Assembly (NCBI GenBank): GCA_001661515.1
Contig: LUVW01000017.1
Span: 1 to 64,000 of the forward strand
DNA: 64,000 bases
From: Capniomyces stellatus
Lineage: Eukaryota > Kickxellomycota > Harpellomycetes > Harpellales > Legeriomycetaceae
Direction: 5' to 3'
Part shown: in pieces, positions 25,892 through 36,243 of the stretch
How positions within the stretch are numbered: position 1 is the stretch's first letter
Layout of the letters: each line of letters opens with the position of its first letter
Notes under the pieces: generated by a model
Databases searched by the model: none
What the model was told of the DNA's origin: nothing
What the model saw: only the letters and a program-made list of their open reading frames with translations
Position numbers and translations under genes: made by a program

Positions 25892-26301
25892 TTATTCTAA
25901 GGGTTTATAGCCAGTTTAGTAAAGGAAGGCGACGATTTAACAGAATTTGCACCTTTTAACAATGTTAAAAGTAAATACCCAAAGTAATCAATATCGCCAA
26001 TCTTTATAGTGTATGAATGTTCTATTTTACTGTGCCGAGCATCAAAGCTAGTACCAACCAAAATAAGAGAATAATTATCGACTTGTCCAAAACTGAAAAT
26101 CCGTAGACTCGTTTTTGCTTTTTTTTTTAGTTTTTTTTCTTTCTTTTTTCTGAAGGAGATATAGTCGAAGGTTCAAGTGTAATTCTTATTTTTCTCAAAT
26201 GTATTACCTGGTTGGTTAGCGACTTGCTATTGGATTTACCGGGGTTCTTTGAAAAGTCCCAGGAGGTCAATACAGGTTTCAAAAGCTTTAAACCTCAGAC
26301 G

Positions 26302-26352
26302 TTTTAATATTTTAATTTTTTTTTTTATTGAAATTTATTGTAATATTCTAAT
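26302..26352 (-). mobile_element. Tail-only LINE-like insertion, imperfect duplication
   Basis: Ttttaatattttaat (26302-26316) and ttgtaatattctaat (26338-26352) agree at 13 of 15 positions and flank a T run ending attgaaa. This is an older-looking example of the same structure. Confidence 0.5.
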
Positions 26353-26486
26353 AACATATTCGAGAGACAGTATAGGCAAAAGTGGGTGCAGCTCGGAGGG
26401 CTCTATCAAATGTTTATATTATTTCTGTTGTTTATTATTATATATTCTTGTGTTATATTTACTATGGTTATATCACAGAGCTCAGA

Positions 26487-26543
26487 AATGTAACAGAGGG
26501 AGATGTGACAGAAGGAAATGTGATAGAAGGAAATGTTTCAAAG
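26487..26543 (+). repeat. 15-bp tandem repeat, about 3.8 units
   Basis: Units aatgtaacagaggga, gatgtgacagaagga and aatgtgatagaagga are followed by a partial unit. In one frame they encode NVTEG, DVTEG and NVIEG, but no surrounding gene is evident. Confidence 0.75.
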
Positions 26544-26933
26544 TGACTAAAAACATGAAACCAAAGGCTTCAAAGTCCAATTCATTTGATAAACCAGCGA
26601 ATCGTTTTAATCATGGCCTGCACAACAGGCCAATAGAGGCAATGACAGGATCTTGTTTTAGCAAGATTTAGTAAAAGATAAATCGAGGAAGCCATTTTGC
26701 TCAATTATTTCAGAGCTTACAATCTTTTTATTACTGGAATGAGTTTTAGGGCCTAGATCGACACATAAAGCAACAGCAAGAATATGCACTTTTACTTTTT
26801 TTTATTTTTCTTGTATAGTTATATTTAAAGGTATCACGAAACTTGGCATAAGCACAGTTTAGTTTCTGCTTGCGTAGACCTTCTTTTGCTAACATAAACC
26901 ATATATACATAAACATCAAATAAAACAAGGACA

Positions 26934-28308
26934 ATGAGCACCAACAAGCTAAAAGTTCTCTGTTTACACGGTTACACGCAGAATGCCAGAACCTTCAAGA
27001 ATCGAATGGGGCCAATGCGGAAGTCCTTGAGCGGTCAATTGGATTTTGGTAATTGCACATAAATCCATATACCTATTCTAGGTCCATATTTAATTGAAAT
27101 CGGTGGTTTATTCACTATTAGCTGTTGACCAGAATTGGATTTTACATTGACACTCCTCTCTTATTTATCCTTTTATTTAGTCTATATCACAGCTCCACAT
27201 ACTGCTGATAAGTATACCGATCCATCAAAAGAGGAAGAAGGTATTAAAGCAAGGCCAGTTATATAGTCTGCCTTTCTCCATAAACATTACTGTGTTTACA
27301 ATGCCAGAGTATCACTAGAAATTAAGTAAAAATATATATCATTGCGCCACAACGTTGTAGACGGCCCATTTAGCGCATGGTGGAATAACTCTAGGCCGGA
27401 TAGATGGATACAGATTAGAGCCAGCTTATTGCACATCCTCAAGTTTATCAAGGAGGAGGTAAATTGAGTATATGGTATGTACTAATGCCTATTTGATATG
27501 CTGCAACCGTGTTAATCGGTGTGGTATATAAATCCTGGTAGGGTCCATTTGATGGTATTCTAGGGTTTTCTCAGGGATCAGCTATGGCGTCAATTTTACT
27601 AGCAACTATGCAATATCCAAAATACTTTTGTTTATCTGGCGAGCTCCGACGTCCAGATTCCAACGAGGTTATAGACCCAACAGTATCAGAAACTGACACT
27701 GTCGAGTCAGACTTTAGTTCCAGGTTTAGGTCAGTTTACTTGGCATCAAAGCTTGTCGAGGGCTACAGCGAGAACTTGAAGTTTTCAATGTTGTTCTGTG
27801 GGCTTACGCCTGAAGATGTGTTTGCAAGAAGGTTACTAGACTCCATCAAAATAAAGGTCCCTAGTTTGCATGTCGTAGGCAGTAACGACAAAATCCTGCC
27901 TCCTAGTAAGTTGCACCATCTGATTATACACAGAGTAGTAATCTATAGTATCTCGTATTTATCATTGCACTTTTTGAAATCGAACTTATGTTTTACTGTT
28001 ATGTATTTCAACTCTGTTTGGTTAGAGTATGGTATTGACCTTGCTGAGAATTTTTATGAAAGGCACACTATAATGGCTCATGAAGGAAGGTAAGTATATG
28101 AGGCTAAGCACTATAATAACATATCAACTTAAATTTCACTATCCAGTTGGACTCTACCTCGATAACAGTTTATATACTCTAATAACTGTTTATATACTCC
28201 AATAACCGTTCATATAACCCATCCAATGCTATATCAACTACCAGCCATTTTATCCCAGGGAATGCAGAATGGAAGAGTAATTACCGAAATTTTATATCAC
28301 AGATTTAA
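26934..28308 (+). CDS. FSH1: FSH1-family serine hydrolase (alpha/beta fold)
   Basis: Six exons in phase, 26934-27048, 27181-27240, 27361-27458, 27542-27905, 28026-28089 and 28245-28308, give 254 residues, close to the family's usual 240-270. It begins NKLKVLCLHGYTQNARTFKN, the FSH1 start with the oxyanion-hole HG. The nucleophile lies in GFSQGSAMA (Ser about 101), the acid in VVGSNDKILPPS, and the catalytic histidine in SHFIPGN (about 235), in the very short last exon. Known: Fsh1-3 and the related animal OVCA2 are cytosolic esterases of poorly known substrate. The last intron contains a small tandem repeat. All three catalytic elements are intact. Confidence 0.94.
28157..28220 (+). repeat. 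Small tandem repeat within FSH1 intron 5
   Basis: Three units of about 20 bp share ataacagtttatatactc, ataactgtttatatactcc and ataaccgttcatataaccc. The array lies inside the last intron (28090-28244). Confidence 0.85.
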
Positions 28309-29786
28309 CAGCATGAAATTTGAAGTTACTTTGGATAGTTCCTGTAGCTATACTAATTACAATTTTAGACCTTTTCTTTTATTTATTATTTTATTTTGGT
28401 AAATACTATTGTTTTGGGTTTAAACATTTATATTAATATCTTGTTGCTAATATATTTCACCAGTACTACTGTTAAGCAGATTGGGTCGTGTTAGTATGGT
28501 GTTTGTTTAAAAATGTTTACTAAGGGTACGCGGGTGTATTTCACGTAACATGTTTCTTCCAGCGGCTATTTTGCGTTTATGCATTATTTTCAGTGTTTTC
28601 AGCATTTCTAGTAATGTTTCTTTTATCGACGAAAGCTAAATATCCTGAAAAAACCGAGCTTGAGGTATTCAGTCTGCGTGTTTAAATTTTCATGGTGCAG
28701 CAGTTGGTATAGAGGGCTTCATTTCCGTTCGTCTCACTATACTTTGATAACACATTTTCAACTTGGCTGTACTTTACCTGATAATCCATTCTACCTTTTG
28801 TTAAAGGTAACCTCAATGTATCAACAAGAGTTGAATACATGCTGAGTCTTTAACCAGAAAAACTACAGAGCAGTTCTTACCATTGTGGATTTTATCTTAC
28901 TGTTTTGTGAGATCTTTCTAGTTGGTGTACTTTTTTTTAAAAAAAATCCTCATAACCCATATATAATTCATCGCTAGACAGGACTTACGATGAGAAAAAT
29001 ATCAGGCACATGGGTCAGATTTTTTGAAGACTCATAGTTGATACATTGGTTATAAGCTCGATTCATTGAAATTGTAATTTTCCAGCGGCATTTTCTAAAA
29101 TGGACGGGTGGGGGAGTCTTGTTTCCTGAACAATTATTCTCGCCTCTAGTAAGTTACGTAGCGAAACAACAAAACCGGCTTCAATACAATCAACTTACAT
29201 ATGAAACACCTCAAAAAGGAACAATCAATATACTTGATGAATGCTAAAATAATTCTGGAATTGTGTCAATTGTGTCGATTGTTTTGAAACCATTTTCTAA
29301 ATGTACTGAATCGAATCGTTGAATGTTCAGCTAGCATTTTTATTTCACACAACAATCCAGATATTGGTTGTGCGTTTCGTTAGAAAGGTACACTCATTAT
29401 ATGGCATTTTATTGCAAAGTTGGTGCCATTTAGGCGTAGTAATCGCAAATACGCGAATTTAAAAATATTTAGAGCAACCAAGTTGCGCAAATTTCAGTGA
29501 AAGTAAATAAGAATGGAATGCGTCAAGAACACAGATATTTAAATATCTGCATAACTGTCAAAGCTCTCAATGCTTAATCAAGTAACCCATCTTGGAACAT
29601 TACGCAGATTAATATTTCACACTCTACCATCAAATACAAACACGGATACGCCGAGAAGAAGAAGAAAAAACCAAATCGCAGATATAGAATACCAATAATA
29701 ATAACAAATAACAAATAGGATACTGTAAATCACGATAATAGACCATAATACATTTACTCGCCATCCTCAGACAAAGATAAGATAAA
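28309..29786. other. Intergenic with dispersed repeat R2
   Basis: Apart from R2 at 29009-29210, no gene or RNA is recognised. Confidence 0.55.
29009..29210 (+). repeat. Dispersed ~200-bp repeat, copy R2
   Basis: Blocks in order: atgggtcagattttttgaag, agttgatacattggttataa, ttgtaattttccagcggcat, a G-rich run, cttgtttcctgaac and ccggcttcaatacaatc. They match R1 (inverted) and R3. No open frame. Confidence 0.7.
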
Positions 29787-30707
29787 ATGTACAAGCTAAT
29801 ATTGCATTTGTTTGTATTTATAGCACTGACTTTGACAACATGCAGTGCAAAGTGCGGGTCAAGCAAGTGTTCAGAATATACACCATGTTGCAGAAATGGT
29901 TATTGCAACAAGGATGCAATGTACTGTATGGCAGGTTTATGCGAGCCCAAAAACTCGTACTCACCAAACAGTTGTTGGAAACCTAAACACTGCCAAAGCA
30001 GAGTTATAAGATTCAATAGCTCATCAAGCTTAAAGAAAATATCAGCTGTGACCAGTGCGTATGATAGAGCAGATTTTGTATCAATTTTTGACAAAGACAA
30101 CTCAAAGATAAGCGAGTCTAGAATGGTTTTAGAAATGAAGCCAAATGGAAGAAAAGGGTTCGGCACATCAGTACAGTTTACACAAGGTGTGCATTTTGGA
30201 AAGTATACAGCCCGAATAAAAACAGCTAGCGTTGCCAAGGGTGTCGTGAGCGGGTTTATAATACTTGATAGTAATAGTGGCGACGAAATTGATTTTGAGT
30301 GGGTTGGGAAAAATCCATCAGAGATCCAAACAAACTACTACTATCGCGGAAAGCTCGATTACACCAAAATGATCCCATATAACCTTGGCTCAGACACATC
30401 CAAAGGCTTTTATGAATACTCGTTTGATTGGAGCGAGAGTCGGATAAAGTGGTTGGTCAATGGGAATACCATTAGAACGGTGAAGAAGACAGATACATGG
30501 GATAGCAAAGCAGGTGTTTTCAGGTTTCCCGACACAAAAGCATACTTAAGTTTTACAATTTGGGATGGGGGAAATGCTGAAGGCAAGGGTACGCGTAGCT
30601 GGGCTGGTACCCCTACGCCATGGAGTAAAGACACGGTATATAGAATGTACGTGGACTCGGTTAAAATTGAGTGCAGTAGCTCGGCAAACTTGACGCATAA
30701 AGCATGA
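29787..30707 (+). CDS. CRH2/UTR2-type GH16 chitin-glucan transglycosylase
   Basis: A single exon encodes 306 residues. A signal peptide (hydrophobic stretch LHLFVFIALTLTTCSA) is followed by a Cys-rich CBM18-like chitin-binding segment with paired cysteines (TPCCRNGYC, CMAGLC). The GH16 catalytic motif is GDEIDFEWVG at about 165-174, with catalytic glutamates 167 and 171. RFNSSSS and YRGKLDYTKM fit substrate-loop regions, and VNGNTIRTV and AYLSFTIWDGGN follow. Known: Crh enzymes move chitin chains onto beta-glucan in the fungal wall; Utr2/Crh2 carries the N-terminal CBM18, as here. The protein ends soon after the GH16 domain (SSANLTHKA) with no Ser/Thr stalk and no GPI signal, so it is probably secreted rather than anchored. 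Confidence 0.95.
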   Translation: MYKLILHLFVFIALTLTTCSAKCGSSKCSEYTPCCRNGYCNKDAMYCMAGLCEPKNSYSPNSCWKPKHCQSRVIRFNSSSSLKKISAVTSAYDRADFVSIFDKDNSKISESRMVLEMKPNGRKGFGTSVQFTQGVHFGKYTARIKTASVAKGVVSGFIILDSNSGDEIDFEWVGKNPSEIQTNYYYRGKLDYTKMIPYNLGSDTSKGFYEYSFDWSESRIKWLVNGNTIRTVKKTDTWDSKAGVFRFPDTKAYLSFTIWDGGNAEGKGTRSWAGTPTPWSKDTVYRMYVDSVKIECSSSANLTHKA

Positions 30708-32830
30708 CCAGGCAGGCAGAGAAATGAGCACAAGTAGGCTTGAGCTTTGGACTTAAGATTACTGTGTTATTACTATTTTATTATTGCAGAGAAGGGTATA
30801 TCGCTGGTTGGCTTTGTGGATGTGTTATAAACTCGATACGCCGAGCCGGGTTTTTTGTATCTACTTGATAAAACTGCTCAAGGTCTTGGTGCACAAATGT
30901 GTTTAAGTGGCCATCTGAAACAAAAAGCCTACATTCCTCCCTCTTTTTAGGTTTATATGATTTTAGGTATATATAGTTCAAGCTTTTTCTTCATTTTTTT
31001 TTGAACTTTCAATAAAGTGGAAATTGCGTAATTGCCCGACTTTTTTATTTTTATTTTTATACTACACTTTATTTATTTTAAAGTTAAACTATGTCTTCTT
31101 TGCTTTCAACAACGAGCTCAGGAGGTTTTTTGTTATTGTTGAAATGGGGCTGGAAGTCCTGTATTTTAATTGGAGGGTATTATTGCTTTTAATTTCATTT
31201 ATCAAGTGGCCAGTGAGCTCAAGCCATATTTTTGAGTTAAGTTCCAACGTAAATGATTCGGGCCAGATATGCAGTTGGGTAATGGGTGCTTGACCAGCGT
31301 CTAAACGGTTGAAGAGGATGGGTTCAGTTCAGGTGAGCAAAATATACCAATGTCCCCAAATCAATGTAACGTTGTAGAAAAGCTGAGACTACTGGAAACT
31401 TATACCCTGGTATTGTATCCCTTTGTAAGTAACCAAAATTATCAAAAATTAATTGTTCTTTTTTTACTTCATGGTGTTTCTAAGTGTCTTTATAATTAGA
31501 ATATAAAGTTCTTGACGAAAAGAGGTTGTGTCACAACGGGGTAAAGAATGTATCAAACTTTAAAGCAAAACGGTTCTTTTCAGTTGGTTGGTGTTAGAAA
31601 TTCCCAACAATAGACTTAGCATAGTTGGTAAATTCAGTAGTTTTTTTTTGAAAAATAAACAATTTAGTTTTAAGATTGAATGAGACGATTAGTAGGTGAT
31701 TTGTAATAAAGTAGATGAAACTTAAAGTTTGAGAGTGTATTCGGACCTTTTTTTTTTTGATTAAAGTCACGAACAGACGTGGCTATATTGCGGTTATGTG
31801 TTTTGGAAATATGGAGTAGAGTTGGGTATTGATTCTGGGGAGCAAAAACCAGCTAGTTATTTTAAAGTTTATATTTTGTTCGTTTATGCTATCTAGGCCT
31901 ATAAACGCCTTTTGGGATAGGGTGGAGGGTATTAGCACTAAATTTTTTTTTTTTTAAAAAAAGTACTAGGACCATCTAGAATAACTCCAATTAGCTTTAA
32001 AATTAAGTGCGATCAGAGTAGGCGGCTTAACCAATAATCTCCAATAAAAAAGGCAACTTAATCGGGTTTAAATCCTGTTAACTAGCTAGAGAAAAAAAAA
32101 AGCGCAAAAAAAAAGTTTAGAGTCGAATCAAGACTGGAAAAAAAAACCAAAATATCAGATATTCTATTAGCAGAGTTTTGATGTGTTGAAAAAGAAAGAA
32201 AAAAATGTGCAGTTGATTTAGCCTTAAGGAGTTTAGTGAGTGGTAGTAGTTTAGATGAATGGATAAAGGCTTAGATGATTGAATAAAAGTTTAGACTTAA
32301 TCCTCCCTACCCCACCCAAAATAAACAAAAAGCAAATAAATAAATAGCAAATAATAAACAACATATTTCAAAAAAAAGGTGAACAAGACACTAGAGTCAA
32401 TATACGCTGCGTTTTTAGTTTACCAAGATTGGTAGGTGTATTATATTTCCGATTGGCACTTTGTCTAAATATTTGCTATCACCATTCCTTTTCCAAAGAG
32501 CTTAAAGTATAAGAAACGTGTAAGGCTTAGAGCATATATTTATCCAACGATTGTTGCTACCGGATTCTACTTTTGTTGAGAATATATCAAGCGAGAGTCA
32601 AAAGGACGAGTCAGAAAAACAGGAACTTGTACCAGGTATATAAGCTCTTCTGTTTGTTTTGTAGTGTATTGCTGCGAAGCAAAGAAGGACGAAATTTTAG
32701 AAGGAAAAGTGTAATAAAAGATCAATTTTTTATTGTATAAATAGCAAGTGGGAAATAGGCAGTAGCACCAGGGCAGCAATATATAGCGAGAAGCAATAAG
32801 ATCAAAAAAGGCCATAGCAGGAATATAAAA
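30708..32830. other. Intergenic
   Basis: About 2.1 kb without a supported gene. Open frames at 30.8 (-) and 31.0 (+) kb lack features. Confidence 0.55.
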
Positions 32831-33013
32831 ATGTCAGCGAGGAAATCGTCGCCTTTAGGTAGCAATGAAAAGAAATTAAAGGAGATAGAAAAGATCAAGC
32901 TGCTGGTCGATGAGAAGAATGAGAAGATTGAGGAACAGATTGAAAACGAGATCAACAGAAAGGAGTCAGAGTTAAAAAGTAAGGACATGTTTAGTACTAT
33001 TGAAATTAAATGA
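32831..33013 (+). CDS. Small coiled-coil open frame, 60 residues (possible first exon)
   Basis: A real ATG opens a frame rich in Lys and Glu (EKIKLLVDEKNEKIEEQIEN) that would form a coiled coil. A gtaagg donor-like site follows ELK at about 32980, so this may be exon 1 of a gene whose next exon lies in or beyond the poly-G gap. No family is assigned. Confidence 0.3.
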   Translation: MSARKSSPLGSNEKKLKEIEKIKLLVDEKNEKIEEQIENEINRKESELKSKDMFSTIEIK

Positions 33014-33094
33014 AAGGGGAGGAGAAGAATCAATTAAACCGGGTCTAGCTTAAAGGCAAATCCAAAGAAATGAAAATAGCACAAAAAAAGTGGA

Positions 33095-33148
33095 GGGGGG
33101 GGGGGGGGGGGGNNNNNNNNNNNNNNNNGGGGGGGGGGGGGGGGGGGG
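33095..33148. other. Poly-G run with assembly gap (N16)
   Basis: G18 (33095-33112), sixteen Ns (33113-33128) and G20 (33129-33148). It lies only 24 bp upstream of the ceramide synthase start, so the 5' end of that gene is unreliable. Confidence 0.95.
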
Positions 33149-33171
33149 CGGTTGAACGGAATTATAAAAAG

Positions 33172-34116
33172 ATGATAAACAATGAACAAATAGATGTAAC
33201 CTTGGGTGTGTTGTTGGTGCTTTATCTTGGTTACTATTTCGGGAATAAAGAGTTTTTTGGAAAGTTCGTAAAGCTGTCGTACAAGGTGGAAGGACGAGAC
33301 GCGTACAACATAGGAAGGAATGACATATTTTTTGGGGCTCAGTTGATAGTGCTGTTGTTGTTTTTGAGAACGGGGTTCGGGATATATATTGGGAGACCGT
33401 TGGCGCATTATTTGAAGGTGGATTCAGCAAAAAATAGGGTGAGGTTTTCGGAGCAGTTATGGGGAATGATACTGGCAGCGGTCTCGTTTTTATCAGGACT
33501 GCTAATAATTTATAGTTTCCCAGAACTGTATGGAAGAACAGCAGTTTGGACCTCGTACCCAGTAATAGACCTTCCGGTTAGCATCAAGATATATTACCTG
33601 GCGGAGATTACCTTTTGGATTTCTACCTTGGTTTACCTAGTGATCGAAAAGCACAGAAAAGACTTTATTATTATGATGATGCACCACTTTGTCACCATTT
33701 TCTTACTGACATCGTCGTACTATGTACACTTGACCTCTATCGGAACTGTTATCCATGTTACTATGGACTTGGTTGACATCTTCCTTCCTATTGCCAAGAT
33801 ATTTAAATATCTGAACCAGACGTTCTATTGCAACATATCCTTTGTTGTTATGGCTCTTACTTGGATCTACTCCAGACACATCATCTACCCCCAGATTGTC
33901 TACCACTCAATTTATATTTCTCCAAAATTCATAAACAAGACTTGGGACCCTGAAAATGGTTTGTATTACGACGAGAACTTCAAGTCTCTTCTAATGACAC
34001 TTCTTGTTGTTCTTGAGGGCTTGTTCTGTATATGGTTGTATAACATACTTAAAATAATTTACTCTGCGTTTTATGGCAAAGAATTAGAGGATATTCGTTC
34101 TGATGACGAAGACTAG
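33172..34116 (+). CDS. LAG1: Ceramide synthase (TRAM-LAG1-CLN8 domain)
   Basis: Open from an ATG at 33172 to 34116, 314 residues. Several membrane helices are present. The Lag1 motif is clear: KDFIIMMMHHFVTIFLLTSS with the two active-site histidines at 171-172, then HLTSIGTVIHVTMDLVDIFL and PIAKIFKYL. RFSEQLWGMI matches the conserved segment before it. The C-terminus is acidic (RSDDED), as in yeast Lag1/Lac1. Known: the enzyme joins very-long-chain acyl-CoA to sphingoid bases in the ER. The N-terminus is shorter than in most fungal homologues. The poly-G gap just upstream may hide an earlier exon or start. Confidence 0.93.
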   Translation: MINNEQIDVTLGVLLVLYLGYYFGNKEFFGKFVKLSYKVEGRDAYNIGRNDIFFGAQLIVLLLFLRTGFGIYIGRPLAHYLKVDSAKNRVRFSEQLWGMILAAVSFLSGLLIIYSFPELYGRTAVWTSYPVIDLPVSIKIYYLAEITFWISTLVYLVIEKHRKDFIIMMMHHFVTIFLLTSSYYVHLTSIGTVIHVTMDLVDIFLPIAKIFKYLNQTFYCNISFVVMALTWIYSRHIIYPQIVYHSIYISPKFINKTWDPENGLYYDENFKSLLMTLLVVLEGLFCIWLYNILKIIYSAFYGKELEDIRSDDED

Positions 34117-34707
34117 ATTTATCCTCCTTAATGTGATAGACCTACACTCTACCACACCCTTACTCCCTATTATAACAGACTACCTTTCTATCTATCCATC
34201 TATCTTTATTTATTTACTTTTTTTTTTTTCGTTAACTTTTGCAAACCTACTTTATACTTTTAAAACTTAACTATAACGACCTTGTTATGACTTTAATTCA
34301 AATTTTACTCTAGCTAGCTCTTACTGTTTGGACCAAGTTTTTAGAGCAGATTAATAATCAACATGAGAATAATTTAGGCCGAATTGCTATTGTAATAATT
34401 ATTTTCAAGTCGGACCTTAAGCTTTTGAGCTTATGATTGAAGGGTTAAGGGTTAATAATGGCTTGTTTTTTCTTCTTTTACTTTCTATTCTTACAATTTA
34501 CCAGTACAAGTTAGTGGTTGTTTATTATAGCAAGAGTAAAGTAGTTTAAAAGTATATGGTCGCAATAACATTGGCGTAATAATGCCAAAAGGTAACAAAG
34601 AAAGCAAAAAATGTATATATAGAAACATATTTCAATAGTAATAACATGCAAATATATAAAAACAAAGGCAAAACAAGCGTTTGAAGCTCAATATCCATGA
34701 TTTAGCC
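34117..34707. other. Intergenic, between convergent genes
   Basis: No gene seen. It has a T11 tract (about 34219) and AT-rich 3' flanks. Confidence 0.6.
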
Positions 34708-36243
34708 CTAAATCAATATATATTCTCCATCTTTACTAATCGTGAATTTTACGTTGTTTCCTAAAGCGCTTTCAGTGTCTTTAGACTTTGTGCTATCTAC
34801 TGTTGACATAAACTCCTTTGGGATATGGTCGATTGAGTTTGTTATTTTAGGATTACAGTGTATTTGGTTCGAGTTAAAAAAATCAATGTCGTCAATTTGT
34901 GATATCACACCACCTGAACCTCTATTATCGCCTATTAGAAAACACAAAGCGGACATGTCAAACATTTAAACTTAATTCTAATCATTCATTTTTATGTATT
35001 TCAAACAATTGGCTGATTTTAGTACCATTTCTTGTCATTCCAGAAATCCGGCTATACCCACTAGCACCAACACTCCCGCCACTTTCATCACTGGTATAGC
35101 TGTCGCCGTCAAGTCTGGTTATTTCAATCATATTTGCAGCAGCTTTCCCTTGTTTATATTTTAGCATATGAGCCAAATCCTTGTTAATTAGATATGACAT
35201 CACGATCTGGATTAATCGAGAGTGTACTATTGAATCAATTTAGGCGCATGTTTTAGATATAAATCAAGTCGATTTTCCAACCATAAATTTGGTCTAGTTA
35301 TATGCTATATATCTGCACAATCAAGACCTACCAACGATTACCACATTTTTGTAGTTCTTCTCAAAGCTCTCCTCTACTATTCTCTTTACTTTCGGAAGCG
35401 ACCTTAGCAAGCACGACATCGGCGACTCTCCATTCTCCCCAGGCGCGTTTACTATGCCGTATTAGTTATATCTTTTATCACAACCATTTTTTCTTATAAT
35501 TTATCATTACACGTTCTTTCTATGTATTCGTTTTGGCGTTTATACAAAAGCCGATTCTTACAAGTCACATCATGCTCATAGTCCCATTTCTTAATTAGTT
35601 CGTTATATCCTTGGCTGACATGAGTCCCCTCAAGTTCCCCAAACTCAAGTTCCACCAGCTCCTTAAACTCCTATAGCGTTGTTTTTGTTTTTGTTTTTCT
35701 TAATATGATGCAGTTTTAAGCTGTATTATAATCTTATGGCACTATATCAACACAGTTCTCAAGTTTAAAATCACACTTGCCTTGTACTCGGCGTTTTTAT
35801 GATACTTTCTGATTTCTCCAGCGGTTTCAATAGCTCTCTGGAAGAAGAAAAAAATAGTCAAGTTGTCAAACATGAAACAACGAAAAATAAAATTAAAAAA
35901 AGCTATCAGTGCTGTTTCCATTTTAAACAGCAAAATTAATCAAATAATTAAATGTTCAAAAGTCAAATACAATGAACCCAGGAGCGCAAACCGAGTTCCA
36001 GGCGGCATTCGAAGTAGTAGCAAAGCTGTTGTCACTTACATGGGAAATCGAGGAAACCAAGTAATCAACTTTCTCATTTTTAAACCTTTCCCCAAGAAAG
36101 TGCGCCTGCATCTTTCCCCGGTCATTTAGAGGTGGATTGATTCTTTGCCCTTGCACACAGTTGTTCATATTCACAATTGTTTCTCCGTGTCTACAAAACC
36201 ACACGTTGATTTTATTGTCGTTGTTATTGTTCCTGATTGTCAT
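34708..36243 (-). CDS. Histidine phosphatase, phosphoglycerate-mutase-like
   Basis: The first five exons are 36243-36040, 35837-35781, 35670-35562, 35451-35332 and from 35226 downward. The phosphohistidine motif is FCRHGETIVNMNN, followed by QGQRINPPLNDRGKMQAHFLG, SSISHRAIETAGEI, FGELEGT, and a C-terminal NVVIVVHSRLIQIVMSYL with the second catalytic His. Intron 2 uses a GC donor (AAG|GCAAGT). If exon 5 is not spliced it stops at 34982 (244 residues). However, an exon-like block at 34931-34708 (GDNRGSGGVISQIDDIDFF to GEYILI) follows a good tctaatag acceptor and keeps phase from a weak gtacta donor at 35025, giving 304 residues. Known: such broad-specificity phosphatases remove phosphate from small sugars or proteins. 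The substrate is unknown. Confidence 0.85.

Larger units (their letters stand above)
25162..26933. other. Intergenic between divergent Rab6 and FSH1
   Basis: Contains two tail-only LINE-like insertions (25840-25891 and 26302-26352) and a 15-bp tandem repeat at 26487-26543. Open frames at 25.4 and 26.3 kb look random. Confidence 0.55.
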
